The position numbers and the translations under genes were made by a program. From positions 1 through 46,953 of IMG/VR virus record IMGVR_UViG_3300024323_000011: 46,953 nt of DNA. The stretch is one strand, 5' to 3'. Positions 37,856-46,210 of the stretch are shown here, one piece after another. This DNA is from a virus. Below the pieces are notes generated by a model. It saw only the letters and a list, made by a program, of their open reading frames with translations, ran no database searches and was not told the origin of the DNA. The first letter of the stretch is position 1. Each line of letters opens with the position of its first letter.

Positions 37856-38182
37856 GTGAATGCGGTGCGCTGGTCGCTTGTTGCTATAGCCCTTCTAGCA
37901 ACAAGCGCCAGCGCATTTGCACATGATGGATATGAGAATCTACGCGATAGTCGCGGTAACTCATGCTGCAATGATGCAGACTGTCGTGCAGTACACGCAC
38001 GTGTAGATAGCGAAGGCGATTGGGAAATATACGTGAAAGAACTCGACAAGTACGTGCGAGTTCCTTCACATGCAATTCTCAAAACGCGAATGTCCGATGA
38101 ACGCTGTCATGCATGTTACAAGTTCATCAAAGGATACTCACTTGCATTCTACTGCTTCGTACCATGTGACGTGAAAATATAA
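37856..38182 (+). CDS. Secreted Cys-rich protein (HD-x-YE / CCN-x-x-DC type)
   Basis: This 108-residue protein uses GTG at 37856. A Sec signal peptide is clear (MNAVRWSLVAIALLATSASA then FA), with cleavage near residue 20-22. The mature part HDGYENLRDSRGNSCCNDAD continues with C, then VPSHAILKTRMSDERCHACY and a final Cys pair. Seven cysteines suggest disulfides in the periplasm. It resembles a family I associate with Alphaproteobacteria and their phages (HDWYE...CC-x-x-DC). It may influence the host envelope; no function is known. Stop overlaps the next start (TAATG). Confidence 0.75.
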   Translation: MNAVRWSLVAIALLATSASAFAHDGYENLRDSRGNSCCNDADCRAVHARVDSEGDWEIYVKELDKYVRVPSHAILKTRMSDERCHACYKFIKGYSLAFYCFVPCDVKI

Positions 38183-38487
38183 TGGACATCATCGACACTG
38201 TGAAGAATTCCACACTCGAATCATCGAGGATGAAGAAGATGCCGAGCAAAACTCCTGCACAAGCACGACTTATGGCTGCTGCTGCACATACTCCCGGTGG
38301 ATATGGTGGAGTGTCGCAGAAAGTTGGGAGAGATTTCAACTCTGCGGATAAGGGTAGTAGTATGTTACACGATGCAATGAAGAATCGTGCACGTGTGCAC
38401 AAGATGGGTAAGCATCAAGGTCCACCGGATGAAGCAACTGAATCGAATCGCGAGAAAGCACGTGAGAAGCGTCTAGGCATTCCGTAG
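38182..38487 (+). CDS. Small basic phage protein, unknown
   Basis: This 101-residue protein, TAATG-coupled to the gene before, has the block PSKTPAQARLMAAAAHTPGG then VSQKVGRDFNSADKG, which I recall from many phage late regions. It is basic and helical, with a C-terminal NREKAREKRLGIP. It lacks Cys and a membrane segment. It could be a small head- or DNA-packaging-associated protein; evidence is positional only. Confidence 0.7.
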   Translation: MDIIDTVKNSTLESSRMKKMPSKTPAQARLMAAAAHTPGGYGGVSQKVGRDFNSADKGSSMLHDAMKNRARVHKMGKHQGPPDEATESNREKAREKRLGIP

Positions 38488-38495
38488 GAGTTATC

Positions 38496-39263
38496 ATGGA
38501 TCAAGCACTACTCAGTCAGTTGATTAAGTCATACGGTGCTGCTGACACACCTGAGAACACGAATCGCATTCGTGAATTCTACGGCGCGAATCCAGATCAA
38601 GCGGAACGTCGCGTCATGGGAATGAAGGGTTCGCAAGGACAGCAAGGCGCTGGTGGACGTGATGATATTCTCAATGCAATGCTTGATAAGTACATTGCAC
38701 CGCAAGTAGCGCAAGCTGTACAAGCGCCAGAAGTAAGTACTGGTAATGTGTACGAAGCTCCTACTGGTGGGGGTAAAGCTGCACCACTTGTAAAGACAGA
38801 AGGTGCAATGCCGACTCCATTAAATACTGGCCCGCTTCCTCCGCGTGACGCTACTGCCGCTGAGAAGGGTGGTTCTGGTTGGGAATGGTTGCTTGCTGCA
38901 CTTGGCGCGCGTGCCGCTGCTGATCCGACTGTGCGAGCGTTGCCAACGCCTGAGCAACAGAAGATGCTTCCCGCTCCGCAAAGTTCTACGTCACGTATGA
39001 TTGAGAACTACAATAAAGACAATCCCCGTCTCACGTATCAACCGAAGCTAGAGAATCAAGGTCCGGTAGAAGTACGTAATAGTCCCGAGCTAGAAGCAAA
39101 GGGACAAGCGAACGCTGAGAAGTATGCGCAATTAAAGAGTGAAGTGGATGCAGAGAATGCGTCTCGCGCAACTGCGGATGAAGCTGCGGCACTCAAGCTG
39201 CAAGAGCAAATGCGTACACAGAAACTACTAAAGGCCGCACGTGCAGCAACTGGAAGACGGTAA
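38496..39263 (+). CDS. Helical protein, unknown
   Basis: This 255-residue protein has GGAG at 38488-38491. Its N-terminal part is helical (LLSQLIKSYGAADTPENTNR, IREFYGANPDQAERRVMGMK), and residues 85-170 are low-complexity and Gly/Pro/Ala-rich (TGGGKAAPLVKTEGAMPTPL). A Trp-containing helix (GWEWLLAALGARAAADPTV) and Glu/Ala/Lys helices (ANAEKYAQLKSEVDAENASR) follow. It lies just before the probable small terminase. A packaging or scaffold accessory role is conceivable. No family recognised. Confidence 0.65.
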   Translation: MDQALLSQLIKSYGAADTPENTNRIREFYGANPDQAERRVMGMKGSQGQQGAGGRDDILNAMLDKYIAPQVAQAVQAPEVSTGNVYEAPTGGGKAAPLVKTEGAMPTPLNTGPLPPRDATAAEKGGSGWEWLLAALGARAAADPTVRALPTPEQQKMLPAPQSSTSRMIENYNKDNPRLTYQPKLENQGPVEVRNSPELEAKGQANAEKYAQLKSEVDAENASRATADEAAALKLQEQMRTQKLLKAARAATGRR

Positions 39264-39855
39264 TACCAAGTTAAAGCTGCCTGACGGTTCGTTGCTAATG
39301 GCTGATGGCACTGTCATCAAGCCACATCAAGCAACACAGACAGCGGTAACAATAGGACGTGAGATTCAAAGTGGTCGTGCTGCGGCGCGTACGTTGAAGC
39401 GTGTTCACCGTCAACTCGGTGATCTTCCAGAAGGCGACACAAAACAACTAAACGCGATTGCTGCGATTCTCATGTACACGGGAGTAGGACTCAGCGATGA
39501 TGATATTGCTGTCACCTTGGGGACTACCTCCGATGTTGTGGGACGGATACGAGAGCTTGACGCTTATCGACAGTTATCAGAAATGTTCGATAGCGCCGTA
39601 TTCGATGATGCCAAACGGACTGCGGCTCACATACTCGCCAACGCCAGTGCTAGTGCCGCTGACAGAATGGTTGGATTCATGGAGTCCCCCAACGAGCAAG
39701 TCGCATTAGTAGCAGCGCGGGAAGTTCTCAAGACGAACGGCATCTCCACAGAACACGCTACCGGAGAGAAGAAGAGCGGATTGAATATCAAGATCGTCCG
39801 CAAGGGTGAGAAGAAAGACGAGACTATTACTGTGGAGTTACAACATGCCTCCTGA
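39241..39855 (+). CDS. Probable terminase small subunit
   Basis: This 204-residue protein uses GTG at 39241 overlapping the upstream gene by 23 bases; ATG at 39298 is an alternative. Residues about 68-110 hold helix-turn-helix-like sequence (LNAIAAILMYTGVGLSDDDI, AVTLGTTSDVVGRIRELDAY). A helical oligomerisation part follows (DAKRTAAHILANASASAADR, VALVAAREVLKTNGI), and the tail is basic (KSGLNIKIVRKGEKKDETIT). The order DNA-binding, oligomer and tail, and the place near the large terminase, support TerS. Five genes separate small and large subunits' usual adjacency loosely. Confidence 0.6.
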   Translation: MQQLEDGNTKLKLPDGSLLMADGTVIKPHQATQTAVTIGREIQSGRAAARTLKRVHRQLGDLPEGDTKQLNAIAAILMYTGVGLSDDDIAVTLGTTSDVVGRIRELDAYRQLSEMFDSAVFDDAKRTAAHILANASASAADRMVGFMESPNEQVALVAAREVLKTNGISTEHATGEKKSGLNIKIVRKGEKKDETITVELQHAS

Positions 39856-40186
39856 TCCATATATCAATTACACAGGAACGTCATCGTTCCCAATCAAAGC
39901 TGCGACGAAGATTCGTAAGACTGTTGAGAGTACGCCTCTCTTGACAGTGACCAATGCGTATAAACTCGTGTTCCCTGAGAACGCACTGCGTAAGGGATTC
40001 GCTATCGAGAGTGCTGTATCGAATACCACGAAAGTGTACGTTCGCTACGGCACAACCGGACCAGAATGGGAACTCTCTGGCGGCGGTAGCTTTGGCCGCG
40101 ATGTTAAGACAGGTAGCGTATTCACAGGCGAGCTTTACATGAAGGGTGCTTCCGGTGGTGAAGCATTCATCGCAGAGGAATACTAG
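39845..40186 (+). CDS. Beta-rich protein, unknown
   Basis: This 113-residue protein starts at 39845 with GGAG 8 bases upstream, 11 bases inside the upstream gene. It has strands (YINYTGTSSFPIKAATKIRK, TPLLTVTNAYKLVFPENALR, VYVRYGTTGPEWELSGGGSF) ending in FIAEEY. This is like small phage fibre or head-surface domains (jelly-roll). No signal peptide, unlike the next two genes. A virion role is guessed from composition. Confidence 0.7.
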   Translation: MPPDPYINYTGTSSFPIKAATKIRKTVESTPLLTVTNAYKLVFPENALRKGFAIESAVSNTTKVYVRYGTTGPEWELSGGGSFGRDVKTGSVFTGELYMKGASGGEAFIAEEY

Positions 40187-40187
40187 A

Positions 40188-41102
40188 ATGAAGCGCATTA
40201 CCGCACTATTACTCGCGCTACTGTATAGTACGGTTGCGCTCGCTCAAGGTCCAGTCAATCCGGGTGGTGGTGGTGCGGCAGGTGTAACTGCATCTGGTAC
40301 GCCGTGGACGTTGGCAGGTACGAGTGGACAGACATACACACTTCCTACTGCAACATCCACGCTCGCGATACTTGGAGCGAATACGTACACAGGTACGCAG
40401 ACATTTGCGGATGCTGGTACATGGAGTGCAACAGGCATTACACTTGGAGCGAATCTTAACTTCAATGGTACTAATGCCAATTCTATAGCGAATATTGCTT
40501 ATAGTGGACAGCTTGTGGGAACGACATCACAAGCAAATGCTATAGCTGTTGGTCAAAACGGCACAACGACGCCTGCATTCAGAGTTGATGCTTCAACTGC
40601 TTCGCAAACAGGTGGATTAAAGATTACAGGTAGTGCATTGAATGGCACTGTTGCTGTAGCTGTTACTGACACATCAGGCAACACGAATCTAACAATCAAT
40701 GCTCTTGGTACAGGCACGATTGGCATTGGTTCTGTATCTACTGGTGCTGTTACTATAACACCAAATGTCACGCATAGCGGGACGACTACGCTTGCAGGTG
40801 CGATTGCACAGACATCTGGCACTGCATTTTTTGCTTGCACAACGACAAACTCAAGTGACACGTTTACTTGCACAGCGTCTCCAGCAATCACAGCGTATAC
40901 AACGAGTGCGATCTATCTAGTCAAGTTCAACGCTGCGAACACGACGACGACGCCGACTATCAATATGAACACGCTAGGCGCTAAGACGATTGTGAAGCGT
41001 GCGTCTACTGCACTCGCTGCATCTGACATCACAGCGAATGGATACTACTGGCTCATCTACAACGGAAGCACTATGCAGATCGTCAACCCAACAGTCAACT
41101 AG
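40188..41102 (+). CDS. Fibre-like protein with a Sec signal peptide
   Basis: This 304-residue protein starts at 40188 with GAGG upstream; the longer frame from 40146 lacks a ribosome site. A signal peptide is clear (MKRITALLLALLYSTVALA), with cleavage before QGPVNPG. The mature part is Thr/Ala/Gly/Asn-rich, with fibre-shaft repeats (TLAILGANTYTGTQTFADAG, GTGTIGIGSVSTGAVTITPN) and a C-terminal strand set ending YWLIYNGSTMQIVNPTVN. A fibre-like protein that is exported is unusual. It may coat the host or be released to block receptors. Confidence 0.75.
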   Translation: MKRITALLLALLYSTVALAQGPVNPGGGGAAGVTASGTPWTLAGTSGQTYTLPTATSTLAILGANTYTGTQTFADAGTWSATGITLGANLNFNGTNANSIANIAYSGQLVGTTSQANAIAVGQNGTTTPAFRVDASTASQTGGLKITGSALNGTVAVAVTDTSGNTNLTINALGTGTIGIGSVSTGAVTITPNVTHSGTTTLAGAIAQTSGTAFFACTTTNSSDTFTCTASPAITAYTTSAIYLVKFNAANTTTTPTINMNTLGAKTIVKRASTALAASDITANGYYWLIYNGSTMQIVNPTVN

Positions 41103-41111
41103 GAGTACGTC

Positions 41112-41315
41112 TTGAAGAACACACTATTCGTACTCGCGCTGCTCATTGCTCTTCCAGCATTTGCACAGCAGGAAGAGTCGAACGGCGTGAAGTATCTCAT
41201 CAATCGCATCTCTCAACTTGAACAATTCGTGAAGCAACTCATCGACGTGAATGATCGACAGACAAAAGAAATCGAAGCACTGAAGAAGTACAAAGAAAAC
41301 TCTTGGCTTCCATGA
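41112..41315 (+). CDS. Secreted short coiled-coil protein
   Basis: This 67-residue protein uses TTG at 41112 with AGGAG 41101-41105 upstream. A short Sec signal peptide (MKNTLFVLALLIALPAFA) precedes QQEESNG and a coiled coil (YLINRISQLEQFVKQLID, DRQTKEIEALKKYKE). No lipobox is seen, so it would be a soluble periplasmic coiled coil, possibly a partner of the exported fibre just upstream. Its stop overlaps the terminase start (ATGA). Confidence 0.7.
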   Translation: MKNTLFVLALLIALPAFAQQEESNGVKYLINRISQLEQFVKQLIDVNDRQTKEIEALKKYKENSWLP

Positions 41316-42838
41316 CAATCAAGACGTTTGAGTTAAGTGAAGAAGACAATCCGTGGCAGCTTGGTTTCTTTGAATGTCGCGACGAGATTGCAGGATTCAC
41401 AGGAGGATTCGGTAACGGCAAGACATCCGTGATGGGTGTTCTTGCTTGTTACATTGCAGAGAACTACGAAGGTGCTCGCGTACTCGTAGGTCGTGCAACA
41501 CGTCCGAAGCTAGAAGATAGCACGAAACCAGAGATTATGAAATGGGTTCCAGAGGATAGTGTATCGCGTTGGCCGTCTGAGCGTTATAACAATATCGAAT
41601 TCAAGCGCACGGACTCACGAATAGAATTCCGTCACGTACGACAAGAAGGCAAGGGGAAGGGAGAAGAGCAGAGTAATCTACTCTCCGCTACGTACGATGC
41701 AATCTTCATCGACCAGATGGACGACCCTGAATTTTCTTACAAAGATTTCGCTGATCTATTTGGTCGTCTTCGTGGTACTGCTAAATATATTGGCGATGAT
41801 CCGTCTTTTCCGCGATATGGACCACAGTGGATGCGGTTCGGTGCAAATCCAACTCGCAACTGGCTCTACCGGGAAGTGTGTGGACCGTATTTTCTATATG
41901 AAAAGACCAAACTAATCACGCCGAAGTTGCTCACTGACCCTGAAACACGCAAGCCCATCATTCGCGTGTTCAATGCTCCAACAGAGGCGAACAAGAAACA
42001 CACAGGAGAACGATTCTCAAAGCGTATGCAGATCGTGTTCCGCGGCGCTATGTACGATAGATACGTGAAAGCGAAGTGGGACGCATATGAGGGTCTTGTA
42101 TATCCTGATTATAACGACACTGTTCATATGGTGGAGCATAGTGATCTTACTAAGTATATCAAAGCACAGCTTGCAAATGACGCTCTCGGCATTGTCGAAG
42201 GTTACGACTACGGCCAGATCGTTCCTTCATGCTACGGTCTCGCGTTTTACAACGATGTGGGCGACATTTTCCTCACGGATGGCTTCTATGAACCCAATGC
42301 GTTGGTTAAGAAGCAAGCGAAATGGATAAAAGAGATACGGAATGAGTGGCAAGTCATTCCGATTGAACCGATATTCGCTGATCCACAGCTATTCAGAAAG
42401 ACGAATGCTCAAAAGGAGACAGTAGCAGAGAGCATCACGTCGATGTTCGAGACCGAAGGCATAGTAATGCAACGTGGTGCAAGTGATATTGCATCTGGCA
42501 TTGAGAAGATGGGCACGTATCTCGCAATCGACGCGATGCACATGCATCCAGTTCATAAGACATATGGTGCGCCTCGCTTCTTTGTCTCATCCAAGCTCGA
42601 CTGGTGGCACAACGAGATAGCTGACTACTACTGGAACAAGAATATAGCAGGCCAGAACGTAGACAAGCCAATGGATCGCAACGATCACGCTATGGATATG
42701 TCAAAGTACATGCTCACGAAGCGTAGTCGTGTTGTCGGTTCTATCCAACGCAAGCGCAGAATCATAGACCCACGTGTATTCAATTGGTCCGAAGTCGAAG
42801 ATGATCGACGCGGGCATATTCTTCCGAGGCACATGTAA
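41312..42838 (+). CDS. terL: Terminase large subunit
   Basis: This 508-residue DNA-packaging motor starts at 41312, ATGA-coupled to the small secreted protein. Walker A is GGFGNGKTS (31-39). Walker B is YDAIFIDQMDD (128-138), with Gln in the position often filled by Glu. The RNase H-like nuclease has D299 (EGYDYGQ), D357 (PIFADPQL) and DHAMDMSKY (458-466), the three-acid set. The motor pumps DNA into the prohead through the portal and cuts it. Stop overlaps the portal start (TAATG). Confidence 0.93.
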   Translation: MTIKTFELSEEDNPWQLGFFECRDEIAGFTGGFGNGKTSVMGVLACYIAENYEGARVLVGRATRPKLEDSTKPEIMKWVPEDSVSRWPSERYNNIEFKRTDSRIEFRHVRQEGKGKGEEQSNLLSATYDAIFIDQMDDPEFSYKDFADLFGRLRGTAKYIGDDPSFPRYGPQWMRFGANPTRNWLYREVCGPYFLYEKTKLITPKLLTDPETRKPIIRVFNAPTEANKKHTGERFSKRMQIVFRGAMYDRYVKAKWDAYEGLVYPDYNDTVHMVEHSDLTKYIKAQLANDALGIVEGYDYGQIVPSCYGLAFYNDVGDIFLTDGFYEPNALVKKQAKWIKEIRNEWQVIPIEPIFADPQLFRKTNAQKETVAESITSMFETEGIVMQRGASDIASGIEKMGTYLAIDAMHMHPVHKTYGAPRFFVSSKLDWWHNEIADYYWNKNIAGQNVDKPMDRNDHAMDMSKYMLTKRSRVVGSIQRKRRIIDPRVFNWSEVEDDRRGHILPRHM

Positions 42839-45033
42839 TGGCACTTCCTCCACTGCCTACTGACCAGCAACAGACGCCGCCTACGAGTGTGGATGCGAGC
42901 GTGAATGAGTCAATTCGTCAAGTTGGCGGTGACTTGCCGCAGGAAGTTGTGAAAGCTCCGCGTCAAGAGATATACAAACTCGATCCGACTACGAAAGTAC
43001 CTGTTTCTAAGTACGAAGGGAACACTTGGAAGGGTCGTCGTGACGCTGGACGCAAAGCTGTGTCTCATTTGATTGATGGATGGGAAGAAGCTGAGTACTA
43101 CTACGACAACGCGCAGCAAAATCATCGCAAGCAGACACAAGGAAACAAGGCAGGCACGCGAAATTACGGCAAGGATCGCCGTGACTCGTTCTCCATGACA
43201 GAGAACATCGTGTACGCGACTGTCAATGCCGTCATTCCCAACGTGTACGCTAAGAATCCGTCAATCGAAGTGACAATGACGGACCCGAGTGCAGAGCAAA
43301 TGGGACTTGCGCTCAAGCGTCTTGGAAATCGCATCATGGAGATGCGTGCTGCACCCGGAATCAACATGAAACCCAAGATGCGCAAGTGTATCATGCGCAC
43401 TGAGGTTACAAATGAAGCGTGGGTACTTCTTGGTTGGACACGAAGAGAAGATTCCGCGGATGCTGCTCGCGAAGACATTAAAAGAATTGGCGAAGAGCTT
43501 GCGAAAGCAGAAGACCAGAAAGAAATTGAGCGTTTGGAAGGTGAGTTACTTGCGCTCGAAGAATCAATTGACTTGCTTGATCCTCCCGGCCCGTTTCTCA
43601 AAACGCTTAGGAGTGTAGACGTACTTGTTGACTCAGATGCGCTAGAAGATGACTTCTCTGATGCGAATTGGAAGATGGTCTGCGTCATGGAGAGTACTAA
43701 GTACTTGAATGCGCGGTATCGTCAACGAAAAGGCGATCCCAAGAATGGCGAATTCGTCTCCGCATACGAGGCATCTCATGTCGTCGATGCTTCGCAAGCA
43801 AATGCAAGTGCTTCTGCAACACAAGAGCAAATTGACAACTTCAAACTATTTGACAGTGGTAAAGATGATCCAAAGTCTTACGGATACAGTGACCGAGAAT
43901 CGTACGAACGCGCTAAACGCACAGCAGTCTGGTACTGCTTCGACAAGGTTAAGAGACGGTTCTACATGTATTCGGAAAAAGACTGGACGTGGCCGATTTG
44001 GGTATTTGAAGACCCGTATCACTTCCCCGACTTCTACCCGCTAGAGCGTTTGCAGTGGCATCCGTCGCCCACGTCTCCACGTACGCGCGGTGAAGTGAGT
44101 CATTATCTCGACCAACAAGACGAAATCAACATCATCATTGATGAATTGAACCGTGCTCGTGTTGCAATGCGCGATAAGACGATCTTCAATTCACGTGTGT
44201 TGAGTACGAAGGACGTTGAGGACATCCTACTCAATCCGAATAAGAAATTCCAAGGTGTCGCTGTACCAGATGGACACAAGTTGACCGACCTCATCATGGG
44301 TCCGCCACAACCGAATCTGGAATTCAAACACTTGTGGGACAAAGAGCCAGCAAAGGCAGCGGTAAATATGCTGTCTGGACTTGGCGAAGCGATGCGTGGT
44401 GAGCAATTTAAGACGAACACCACGAACCAAGCAATTCAAGAATACTCGTCCGTCTCGAATACGCGTCTCGATGAAAAGCGCGACGCAGTTGAAGACTTCA
44501 TTGGCGCTATCATGTGGAAGATTCTGTTCATGTGCTTGCAGTTCATGGAAGCGGATATGTTCAATGAATTGACAGGTGGACAGTTCCAAGACATGCAATG
44601 GCAACAGATGCAGCCACAGGACATTCGACACAAGGTGCAATGCCGTGTGGAAGGTGGCAGCACACAGAAGCCAACGAGTGCGGTGAAGAAGCAAGAAGCA
44701 CTCCAGATGGGACAGATTCTCGGACAGTTCGTGCAATCGTCTCCTGTCGCGTTGCTTCTTGTACTCAAGATATTCCAGCGTTCATTCGATGGCTTCACTG
44801 TGAGTAGTGAGGAAATCGGAATGATTATGCAGAGTATTCAAGGAAGCCTGCAACAGCAGCAAGCAGAAACACAGAATGCGCAGGCTGGAGCACAGGGACA
44901 ACAAGACGACGCGAAAGAAGAAGCAGCCGTGAAAGAGATGGTTGCGAAAGGAATGCCCGAAGCAGAAGCGCGCAAGAGAGTACAGCAGGCACAAGCTGCT
45001 GCACAGTCACAAGGACCGCAGAGCACACACTAG
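42838..45033 (+). CDS. Portal protein
   Basis: This 731-residue portal is coupled to the terminase by TAATG. It begins with a disordered acidic N-terminus. Typical portal segments follow: NIVYATVNAVIPNVYAKNPS, then helices (KRIGEELAKAEDQKEIERLE), DWTWPIWVFEDPYHFPDFYP, and SHYLDQQDEINIIIDELNRA with TNQAIQEYSSVSNTRLDEKR, the stem-loop helix region. The C-terminal 130 residues are Gln/Ala-rich helix (barrel). It makes the dodecameric DNA entry ring and binds the adaptor. Length is at the upper end for podoviral portals, comparable to P22 gp1. Confidence 0.88.
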   Translation: MALPPLPTDQQQTPPTSVDASVNESIRQVGGDLPQEVVKAPRQEIYKLDPTTKVPVSKYEGNTWKGRRDAGRKAVSHLIDGWEEAEYYYDNAQQNHRKQTQGNKAGTRNYGKDRRDSFSMTENIVYATVNAVIPNVYAKNPSIEVTMTDPSAEQMGLALKRLGNRIMEMRAAPGINMKPKMRKCIMRTEVTNEAWVLLGWTRREDSADAAREDIKRIGEELAKAEDQKEIERLEGELLALEESIDLLDPPGPFLKTLRSVDVLVDSDALEDDFSDANWKMVCVMESTKYLNARYRQRKGDPKNGEFVSAYEASHVVDASQANASASATQEQIDNFKLFDSGKDDPKSYGYSDRESYERAKRTAVWYCFDKVKRRFYMYSEKDWTWPIWVFEDPYHFPDFYPLERLQWHPSPTSPRTRGEVSHYLDQQDEINIIIDELNRARVAMRDKTIFNSRVLSTKDVEDILLNPNKKFQGVAVPDGHKLTDLIMGPPQPNLEFKHLWDKEPAKAAVNMLSGLGEAMRGEQFKTNTTNQAIQEYSSVSNTRLDEKRDAVEDFIGAIMWKILFMCLQFMEADMFNELTGGQFQDMQWQQMQPQDIRHKVQCRVEGGSTQKPTSAVKKQEALQMGQILGQFVQSSPVALLLVLKIFQRSFDGFTVSSEEIGMIMQSIQGSLQQQQAETQNAQAGAQGQQDDAKEEAAVKEMVAKGMPEAEARKRVQQAQAAAQSQGPQSTH

Positions 45034-45043
45034 GAGTTAGAAC

Positions 45044-46180
45044 ATGGTCGAGAACGATGTAATTGAGAATGAAGAGACACAACAGAATGATGTTCAGCAA
45101 ATCGAACAGTTTTCCACAGGTGATAAGAAGTGGGACGACATCATTGATCGTGCGGCTGATCTAGGTACAGGTGATGATAAAGGACAGAAACAGCAGACGC
45201 AACAGACCACCACCGGAAAGACAACTGACAGTACGCAGCAAGACGGTGCAAAGCAGCAAGTCGATCCGAAAACCGGAAAGGCTCCCGTTGCTGGCGACGG
45301 ACAGAGCACTACTGAAAATCAAACAGTTCAACCGACTCGTACGTCTGCGAGAAAGTTCGGAAATCTATTCCAATCCGACACAAACGGAAACATCTACGAC
45401 GCGAACGGCGCGCTGATTGCACGTCAAGGTGGACAGCGTGCGATCTTCCATCGTCTCTGGCCGACTATCGAAGCACAGTCGCGTGAACTAGGCGGACTTC
45501 GTTCGCGTATTGAGAATTACGAAAGCGCAAACGCACTCGCGAAGAAAGAAGGACTCACACTAGACGAACACGGCGCTGCATTGCAGATGTTCGTGCAATG
45601 GAAGCGTGATCCTGTAAAAACGATGAATACCCTCTTGACCCTTGCCGAGCAAGCTGGTAAAGATGTATCGTCAATCCGACAGGCACAGGGACTAAGCGCA
45701 GCCGACCTTCGCAGCACCGTGCAAGAGATTGTCGGAGAGGCAATCAAGCCGTTCTCATTCCTAACAGAACAGCAACGCGTTAATCAAGAAGAACAACAGC
45801 TACACGACGAAGTTACAAATGAATACAATGCGTTCATGGAAGATTTCCCGGACGCGCGTGTACACGAAGATTCAATCGCGAATGTCATGCGTGACAAGGG
45901 ATTGTCTCATCGTGAATCGTACTTTGCAGTACGCGCTTTCGCGGCAGAGCGTGGACTCGATTGGACTAAGCCGCTCGCTCCGCAGTTGGCTGGAAACGGT
46001 CAGCAACGGAACGGACCTTCCGGTGTTGGAAATAACCGTCGTCCACTGCCATCTATGAATGGTAGAAATCGCAGCGAAACAACTCACGTCGCGGAAGGCG
46101 TGAACGATCAAGCAAACGCTGAAGATTCTTGGGATTTGATTGCTCGTCGCGCAATGGCAAAGCACGGCATTCAAGTGTGA
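45044..46180 (+). CDS. Scaffolding protein
   Basis: This 378-residue protein has GGAG 9-12 bases before the ATG at 45044. The first 100 residues are acidic and Gln/Thr-rich, likely disordered (ENEETQQNDVQQIEQFSTGD). Then comes an ordered part (IARQGGQRAIFHRLWPTIEA, LGGLRSRIENYESANALAKK), and a helical QQRVNQEEQQLHDEVTNEYN. The C-terminus has RNRSETTHVAEGVN and IARRAMAKHGIQV. Position between portal and capsid, acidity and helices support a scaffold that leaves after assembly. No protease motif is present. Confidence 0.8.
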   Translation: MVENDVIENEETQQNDVQQIEQFSTGDKKWDDIIDRAADLGTGDDKGQKQQTQQTTTGKTTDSTQQDGAKQQVDPKTGKAPVAGDGQSTTENQTVQPTRTSARKFGNLFQSDTNGNIYDANGALIARQGGQRAIFHRLWPTIEAQSRELGGLRSRIENYESANALAKKEGLTLDEHGAALQMFVQWKRDPVKTMNTLLTLAEQAGKDVSSIRQAQGLSAADLRSTVQEIVGEAIKPFSFLTEQQRVNQEEQQLHDEVTNEYNAFMEDFPDARVHEDSIANVMRDKGLSHRESYFAVRAFAAERGLDWTKPLAPQLAGNGQQRNGPSGVGNNRRPLPSMNGRNRSETTHVAEGVNDQANAEDSWDLIARRAMAKHGIQV

Positions 46181-46210
46181 CGTTATTTCATTCAACAACC
46201 GGAGTAAGCA

